Source of the DNA: Tachypleus tridentatus
Lineage: Eukaryota; Arthropoda; Merostomata; Xiphosura; Limulidae
Direction of reading: 5' to 3'
Assembly: GCF_004210375.1 (NCBI RefSeq)
Contig: NC_134837.1
Location: forward strand, 19,787,586 to 19,851,585
DNA length: 64,000 nucleotides
How positions within the stretch are numbered: the first letter of the stretch is position 1; each line of letters starts with the position of its first letter. The notes below the pieces were generated by a model. That model was not told where the DNA came from. It saw nothing but the letters and a program-made list of their open reading frames with translations, and did not search any database. Of this stretch, positions 58,799 through 64,000 are shown piece after piece. The translations under genes and the position numbers were made by a program.

Positions 58799-59152
58799 TC
58801 AATAGGTATATCCATATTCGCCTTTGAATATAAGGAGTTCACTGTGTTTAAATGTGGACGTTTTCACCAATATGTCACCAGAGTGAAGCTTTTTGACTGA
58901 CTTTGGAGAACCACCAAGTCCCTTTAGTGAGTTTAGTCCCTTCTGAATAAAAAAGGGAGACATATGCCTGAAAGGTTTGTCTGAAAGAGAATGTAATATA
59001 AAAAAATGAGGTGTAAGTGTAACAGATATTGAAGATTGCTGAACAGAATCTTCAAGACATGGTCGTTTATCTATGGACTGTTTTTTCACTATGTTATTTG
59101 GAAGATCACAATAAAAAAGAATATTTTGGCACCCACTGACCCCACCAACCAT
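58799..59152 (-). pseudogene. LINE ORF1 (gag-like) remnant
   Basis: The 117-residue minus-strand frame contains RHMSPFFIQKGLNSLKGLGG, then SPKSVKKLHSGDILVKTSTF and a hydrophobic E-LL-I-F block. This resembles the RRM-like nucleic-acid-binding part of LINE ORF1 proteins: F-x-I-x-KGL, G-x-x-x-x-V-KKL-x-SG-x-LLV-x-x-x. The zinc-knuckle part was not recognised. Confidence 0.55.
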
Positions 59153-59639
59153 GAAGTTCTACGAGGGGACGCACTACAATGCCAAACAAGGACACTGCAG
59201 CAATGGCAAGGTTTTGTAAGCACTATATACCCAAACACCAGCATCAGATGTAATGCCCACAACACCTGTTGAGAACATCAAACACTGGTACTTGGTTAAC
59301 CCTACCCCAAGTGGACCAGTCGACTGACTCTAGGGGGCCACCCCAAGGCTGCCCGTTTACAGGAATTCAAGGCCATAGTGATGTGTTAAGATTGAACCCC
59401 TCAACCACCAAAATTACCTCCTCCCCTTCACGCGTTACTAAATACGGCAAACATGTGGGTGGATTTTTAGATCCCAGAGGTAGCCAGAGAGAACAGAACC
59501 TTCCCTGAGAGGTCCACTCACTCCGTACAGGAATCCACACCGAGGGGGGGGGAGTTTGTGTGTGTATATAAATAAAAATTGTGCACATATCATACATGTG
59601 AAGATACGTAAAAATATGAAAGATCTTTGTAAGATAATT

Positions 59640-60012
59640 ATATAATTATAAACGGTTGGTATGGATATAGAAAACGCTAACAGAAAAGCGAAAAACGTTT
59701 CGACCTTCGGTCGTCGTCAGGTTCACAAAGAAAGGGTTACTGGCCGGTAGCAGACCGCATGTTTGAAAACGGTTGTATAATTGAGTGTAGGAATGTAGAG
59801 GGCGTGCTTAGATGTTGGATATATTTATTGATATTGGTATAAAGGTGTTCCTTTGTATTGGTTTATTTTGGGCTTAAGTTGTTGTGCAAGTAAGGCTTCT
59901 TTAATTTTGCGTTTGTCTATGTTTGTTTCTTTATTTAGTGTTTGGGTGTTTTACCAGCCGTTTTTAAATATATAATTTTCTCTACAAGTGTTTTTTTCGT
60001 CATCACGGGTTT
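59640..60012 (+). repeat. Penelope-type terminal repeat unit, longest copy
   Basis: It starts with AAACGGTTGGTATGGATATA and then an ACGTTTCGACCTTCGGTCGT block. It ends with TACCAGCCGTTTTTAAATAT, TTTTCTCTACAAGTG and CGTCATCAC. The ends are partly complementary to each other, as in the fold-back at 8106, but about 230 unrelated bases lie between them. The minus strand of 59697-59720 reads CTGACGA, a GACC/GGTC stem, then GAAAC, which resembles a hammerhead core but with one extra base. Confidence 0.5.
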
Positions 60013-60463
60013 TAAGATAATGTCTATATGATAAACATATTTCAGAAATCTTTCTTTTTCTTTTAACTCGCACCGTGAACTGTATTCAGATGTAGAAACT
60101 CTCAATTTATCTAGTACAAATGCAAATGAACTTTTGTTTTAGGTTGTCTTCTCATTTGTTGTATACTTAAATAATTTATTGCACTAACGTAACGCACTAA
60201 TCACATCGTTATCAGCAAAATTTTTCCTTTCAGAAAAAAAAATGAAGGTAAATATCTACTTCAAGGTCTAGTATCCCAAAGGACACTAACCTATATGGCA
60301 AATTTTACAGAATTTTTAGTGTATTTCAATTATACAAGTAATAATAACAAAAAGGGATGAATACACGTAAACATACATAAATCCCTACATAATAATTATG
60401 TAAAGTTGAATAATGAATTCAGGTTTGGATAAAAGTATTTGAACTGAATAATGCTATAAAGTC

Positions 60464-60533
60464 TTACAAACCGGATTTTGGAGTTGTAAGTCCATAGACT
60501 CTAATACTATCCCACCTGAGGGGCTTCACAATG
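60464..60533 (-). repeat. SINE family 2 fragment (reverse)
   Basis: ACAAACCGGATTTTGGAGTT, GTAAGTCCATAGAC and a CCCACCTGAGGGGC end are the complement of the family 2 head (box A to the middle). The tail half is missing. Confidence 0.55.
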
Positions 60534-61628
60534 ACTAATTCACATTAACTTGTAACACTGACTCAGTGGCCACTTATGTAGGGAATTGTGTTTTCATTCC
60601 TATCTTGTTCCTGTACCTTTTTTTTTTCTTGGCATATTCATTCCTATATTATCCTTTTTATATTTATTTAAATTAATTGTTTTCCTTCTTTTTTAAAAAC
60701 GATACCAATGAATATTTTAGTCAATGACAGTCTCTATGAAGGCAGCAGTTTTAGCCTGGTGTGAGGAATTGTCTTGATGTACAAGTCTCGAAGTTAGTGA
60801 AATGCTGTACTGTTTCTGGGCTCTCCAAGTTAAAATGCAACATCCTGGTGTATAAATCGTCACAATCTCAATTATTGACAAGCTAATCAGCAGAACCTTT
60901 AGCTGTGACGATACTTGCCGGTGATCTACTTTAGCTAATGTTGTGGTTAAACTGAAGGTTTAATACCTTTTGAAATCTCGAAAACTTAGAATAAGTGTTT
61001 ACAAAAGTCTTTCAGATTGTGGTATGAGAGATTTGAGACTACTATAAACAACACATATGCAGCAGCCATTTTTATCCCATCCTTACATACTAATCACCAC
61101 CGTCACAAGCAACTCGTTACATTTAAAAAACAAACGTAATGACATGTATATACATATTTATTAAGGTTCGCATATAACGTACAAATTTGAAAATGACAAT
61201 ATTCTTCTTATTATAATTGAAAAGTTTAGAAATAATAGGAACATTATACATGAATTGTGGCATGTAATTACAGTTAATGTGCTGAATGCTCACAGTTACA
61301 TATCCGGGAAACAAAAAAACTACTTCGTTTGGAGTCTTGATTCTTTTAATATTTAGAAATCGACACATAACATATGATATTTATATTGTAATAAAATACT
61401 ACTATCCTAAATCTAATACGGACGTAAGTAGGTTTTAAGATGTATACATTATGAAAATAAGACGCCATTCCAAAACGGCTTACCTAAATAGATACTGCGT
61501 CTTAGTCATTCTTGTTTCGGTAACTTTTATTTCGTAACAATAATTCTAAAAGTATAGTGCTTTCCTTAGTTATCGATGCAATTGTTTTAAAACTTAAAAG
61601 TTACCTTGTTGAGTTTGTATACACTTAC

Positions 61629-61701
61629 CAAAACATGATAGGTAGAGTAGTAGCAAGGAGCCTCGTATCTGGAAAACCACTAGACGAACCATTCTACTCA
61701 T
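61629..61701 (-). CDS. Skeletor: Skeletor-like gene, coding exon 1 (signal peptide)
   Basis: This is the putative first coding exon of a secreted DM13 protein. Read on the minus strand, ATG at 61701-61699 (AAAATGAG context) opens 24 codons plus one base. They start MSRMVRL and run into a hydrophobic core (GSLLLLYLSCFG), which is a plausible secretion signal. The exon ends in G followed by GTAAGT. The single leftover G joins in frame with the GC that opens the exon at 39758, giving ...SCFG|LLVCDENY. A second in-frame ATG at 61692 (MVRL) is an alternative start. A pyrimidine-rich tract ending in AG lies directly before AAAATG at 61705-61706, so an upstream 5' UTR exon is possible. The intron that follows is 21.9 kb, so the link rests on phase, signal-peptide logic and the donor site. 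Moderately sure. Confidence 0.62.
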
Positions 61702-61782
61702 TTTCTAAGGTTGAAAGGAACAAACACAAACATAACAGCTATGATACACGCAAGCAACTGGTTTGAACAAGACTGGTTTACC

Positions 61783-61950
61783 TGTAAGTAGGTCGCCCGT
61801 CAAGGGGAAATTACGCCCCTGGACTAACTAGCTTCCACTGCGACCTTTTCTGGTCGCGGCTCACTGGTTAGACGTTATGCCTGCAAGCACTAGAAGCTCA
61901 CTGTTCTTATTGTAAAAAGTTAACCTTAACTTCGCAACTTGGGACGAAGA
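61783..61950 (-). promoter_or_regulatory. Possible 5' UTR exon and promoter of the Skeletor-like gene
   Basis: On the minus strand, a TATATAAAAT box lies at 61980-61971. A locally GC-richer stretch (about 61790-61870) lies in the following 100-200 bases. A CAG|GTAAAC donor-like site sits near 61783. It is followed about 75 bases later by a pyrimidine-rich tract and AG (61706-61705), immediately before the predicted ATG. This is compatible with a short 5' UTR exon and a very short first intron. In DNA this AT-rich a TATA match is weak evidence, and no transcript supports the start site. Confidence 0.28.
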
Positions 61951-61980
61951 AAATTAGAAATATTTCTATTATTTTATATA

Positions 61981-64000
61981 TTGAAGTTATAAATTTCTCA
62001 TTACAGAAGTAAAACTGGATCTAATGAACTTAGCATGATTAATTCAAGGCTTAATGATTCTGACTTTTTTGTTCTGAAGTGTAGAAGAACTGGTGGTAAA
62101 TACTTTTTACTGATATGTATAAGGATGGGCTAGAGTAACTTTTGGTTTTATGTTTCTTATTATTTTCTTCTATGTGTTGGTGACTTCAAATAAGTTGAAT
62201 GGGTCAGTTGATCTATAACTGAAGATAATGAATCTTTTTTATTTAATATAAACGTTTTCCATCTTACAATACTTCAATTTTAAATATTTACAAGTAACAA
62301 GTAAACTTTTGTATAACTTAAACTTCTGAGATCACATTTAAGTAGAACAGGGCACTAAAGTTCTTTGGAGGTCCACAAGCAGACTTGAAAAATAAGTTGA
62401 TGGTCAGTTTGGTTCTCTATTATCCCAGTTCCTATGTCATTTTTATCATGAAAACTGCCATCTATTTTGAGATGTAACTAAACCACTTCTGAACCTTTGG
62501 ATTGAAAGTCTTCACCCACTTCAAATACTCAATTTTTATCTTGTTAACTATAACACCAGGTATGTCCATCATCAACAATGAATAATACATATTCTGATGT
62601 CAGAAGGATAGATTTACTTAGCAACCATGGACTTAACTTTGTGGATGAGGACATTTCTGCAGATTGATTGCAGGGTTGTAGAAAAGTGGTATTTCTGAAA
62701 AATAAACAAAATCATAGTAGAAGTTCTGTGTCCTTACAATATTAAATATTTTGACAAGTGTATCCTCATGAAATTACTATATAAATTTTAATTTTACATG
62801 TGAAGCAACAGTATTTCATACATTGACAAATAGTTGGAGAAAATACTACATAAATTTAAATTACTGTCACAATTAAAATACAAAAATCACCTGTGGCTTA
62901 AACTACCATTTATTCAGTTTTCCTAGAACTACTGAAGCATATAATGCTTTAATAATCCTGAAAGTACCACCAAAATAATATATTAGTCTTGTAATTAACA
63001 GAAACCATAAATTATCTTTAACTTGAATCTAACAACCCACACTTATTTTAGGAGAAAGCTGAAATAAAGAACAAATGTACCAAAATGGAGTTGAAGAGTT
63101 ATTCTTCAATTAAAAAATGGGATGGAGGGTAATGAATAAAATCACTAAAGTTACAACTTAATAAACAAAATACATTAAACGACGTGATTACTGTTGGGGT
63201 TTGCAGGCATAATTGGTGTTTTTCACACCTTCATTAATCCTGTAAGTGTATGTAGTTTTAACATCAAAAGTAAGCAAGGAAATAGCTAAATTCCTCTCCA
63301 CCATTGCCTATTTTCTGGGTCATCCATCTTATTATCATGTATCCTTTCTCTTGGTTAAGGTTATTATGAAGTTTTGGAGTGGAAGAATAATAGTCACCTG
63401 TTTTGTCAGTATAGAAGACATCTCTGAAAGTTTCTATAAAGGTGCTGTCCTTTGCCATATTTGCATTTTATTGAAATACATGCAGATTGTTTCATGATGT
63501 CATACAATGTGTTCTATCTTTCACTCTCACAAACTCAAAAGTTGGAGAACACTGTTCAACTCTACATAACATTTTCTGTCATACTTACAATTATTCTGGA
63601 AATCCTAACTGATTACTCTGAGGAAGATCAGTGCACCTGTGAATACATTTATTATTTGGAATAGTGGTAAGAAAGTCAAACCAACAATAGAAGTACTAAG
63701 CTTCTGATTTAAACAGTAGTCACTACAGGTTCAAGTTACTGCAGTTTAAAGGTCTTTCTGTTCCATTAGTAGATATTTAATTACAAAACACTTTAGGTGT
63801 GAATAAAAAGTGCTGACAAGAGAGAAATCAGCACATGACTTACAAGAGAGAAATCAGCACGTGACTTAAAGGAATGAGATAAATACTGGCAGCCAAACTG
63901 GTAACTACACTTATTACATTGATAAATCTGGTTTGTTTTAAATTTACCACACGATGGTTGTCTACAGTAGTCATCCATAATTTACCAGTGAAAGATCAGA
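61981..64000. other. Region upstream of the Skeletor-like gene, no gene recognised
   Basis: This is AT-rich sequence with short frames on both strands and none with a recognisable motif. It includes a 26-bp direct duplication at 63817-63868. Regulatory sequence for the gene could lie here, but nothing specific can be supported. Confidence 0.5.
63817..63868. repeat. 26-bp direct duplication
   Basis: CAAGAGAGAAATCAGCAC(A/G)TGACTTA occurs twice in tandem with one difference. It is most likely replication slippage. Confidence 0.9.

Larger units (their letters stand above)
55640..59560 (-). mobile_element. I-clade-like LINE, nearly full length, inactive
   Basis: The minus-strand order is ORF1-like sequence, endonuclease, reverse transcriptase and RNase H. 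The sequence from about 59270 to 59560 has a different, GC-richer composition and is probably the 5' UTR or leader. The 3' end near 55600-55640 is not sharply defined and no target duplication was found. Gag-like ORF1 plus a C-terminal RNase H points to the I group or a close relative. Confidence 0.78.
39759..61628 (-). other. Intron 1 of the Skeletor-like gene
   Basis: This intron is 21.9 kb if the exon 1 assignment is right. It holds Penelope, SINE, MITE, hAT, Tigger and I-clade LINE insertions, annotated separately. Unassigned stretches are 39760-40940, 43600-46250 (pyrimidine-rich at 43600-44100, then short frames with no family motif), 51110-51980 apart from a microsatellite, 55020-55640, and 60535-61600. 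Confidence 0.5.

Noticed and set aside
61440..61530. Alternative minus-strand first exon (ATG ACT AAG ... with GTAAGC donor near 61480)
   Set aside because: It would leave two bases at the junction, out of phase with the exon at 39758, and encodes no hydrophobic signal sequence.
61557..61766. 69-residue plus-strand frame
   Set aside because: It is antisense to the predicted signal-peptide exon and has no recognisable motif.

Overview
The window looks like AT-rich arthropod nuclear DNA, most likely from a horseshoe crab (Xiphosura). That is an inference from a Skeletor-type gene with kilobase introns, and from an abundant tRNA-derived SINE that resembles one I recall from Limulus/Tachypleus; no alignment was run. 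There is no sign of bacterial or organellar organisation. Almost every long open frame belongs to decayed transposable elements.

One host gene spans most of the window on the minus strand. Seven coding exons (61701-61629, 39758-39615, 27778-27706, 17983-17875, 9496-9331, 5167-5095, 3505-3331) join with consistent phases. Together they give 813 nt, or 271 codons: a signal peptide followed by two DM13 domains. This matches the N-terminal half of protein Skeletor. The expected DOMON half would lie beyond position 1. The two DM13 domains share the same exon plan, including a 73-nt middle exon with identical phases. A possible TATA box and 5' UTR exon lie at about 61783-61980.

The introns are filled with mobile elements. 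Intron 4 (9497-17874) holds a 4 x 75-bp tandem repeat, a Ty3/Gypsy RT fragment and an LTR-like repeat. Intron 3 (17984-27705) holds a SINE and a mosaic of minus-strand Gypsy RT and RNase H/integrase around a plus-strand CR1/L2-like LINE. Intron 2 (27779-39614) holds a possible Gypsy gag fragment, a LINE C-terminus, a DIRS-like RT, a P-element transposase remnant, an uncharacterised TE protein with a 579-bp tandem duplication, and three SINEs. Intron 1 (39759-61628) holds a Penelope-like RT/GIY-YIG remnant, SINEs, a 145-bp hAT MITE next to a 2.8-kb ZBED-type hAT, a nearly intact 3.0-kb Tigger/pogo element, and an I-clade-like LINE with ORF1, endonuclease, RT and RNase H remnants.

No tRNA or rRNA gene, CRISPR array, operon or prokaryotic signal was seen. 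The elements do not form a pathway. They record successive insertions into one gene, and several nested insertions can be ordered from their target-site duplications.
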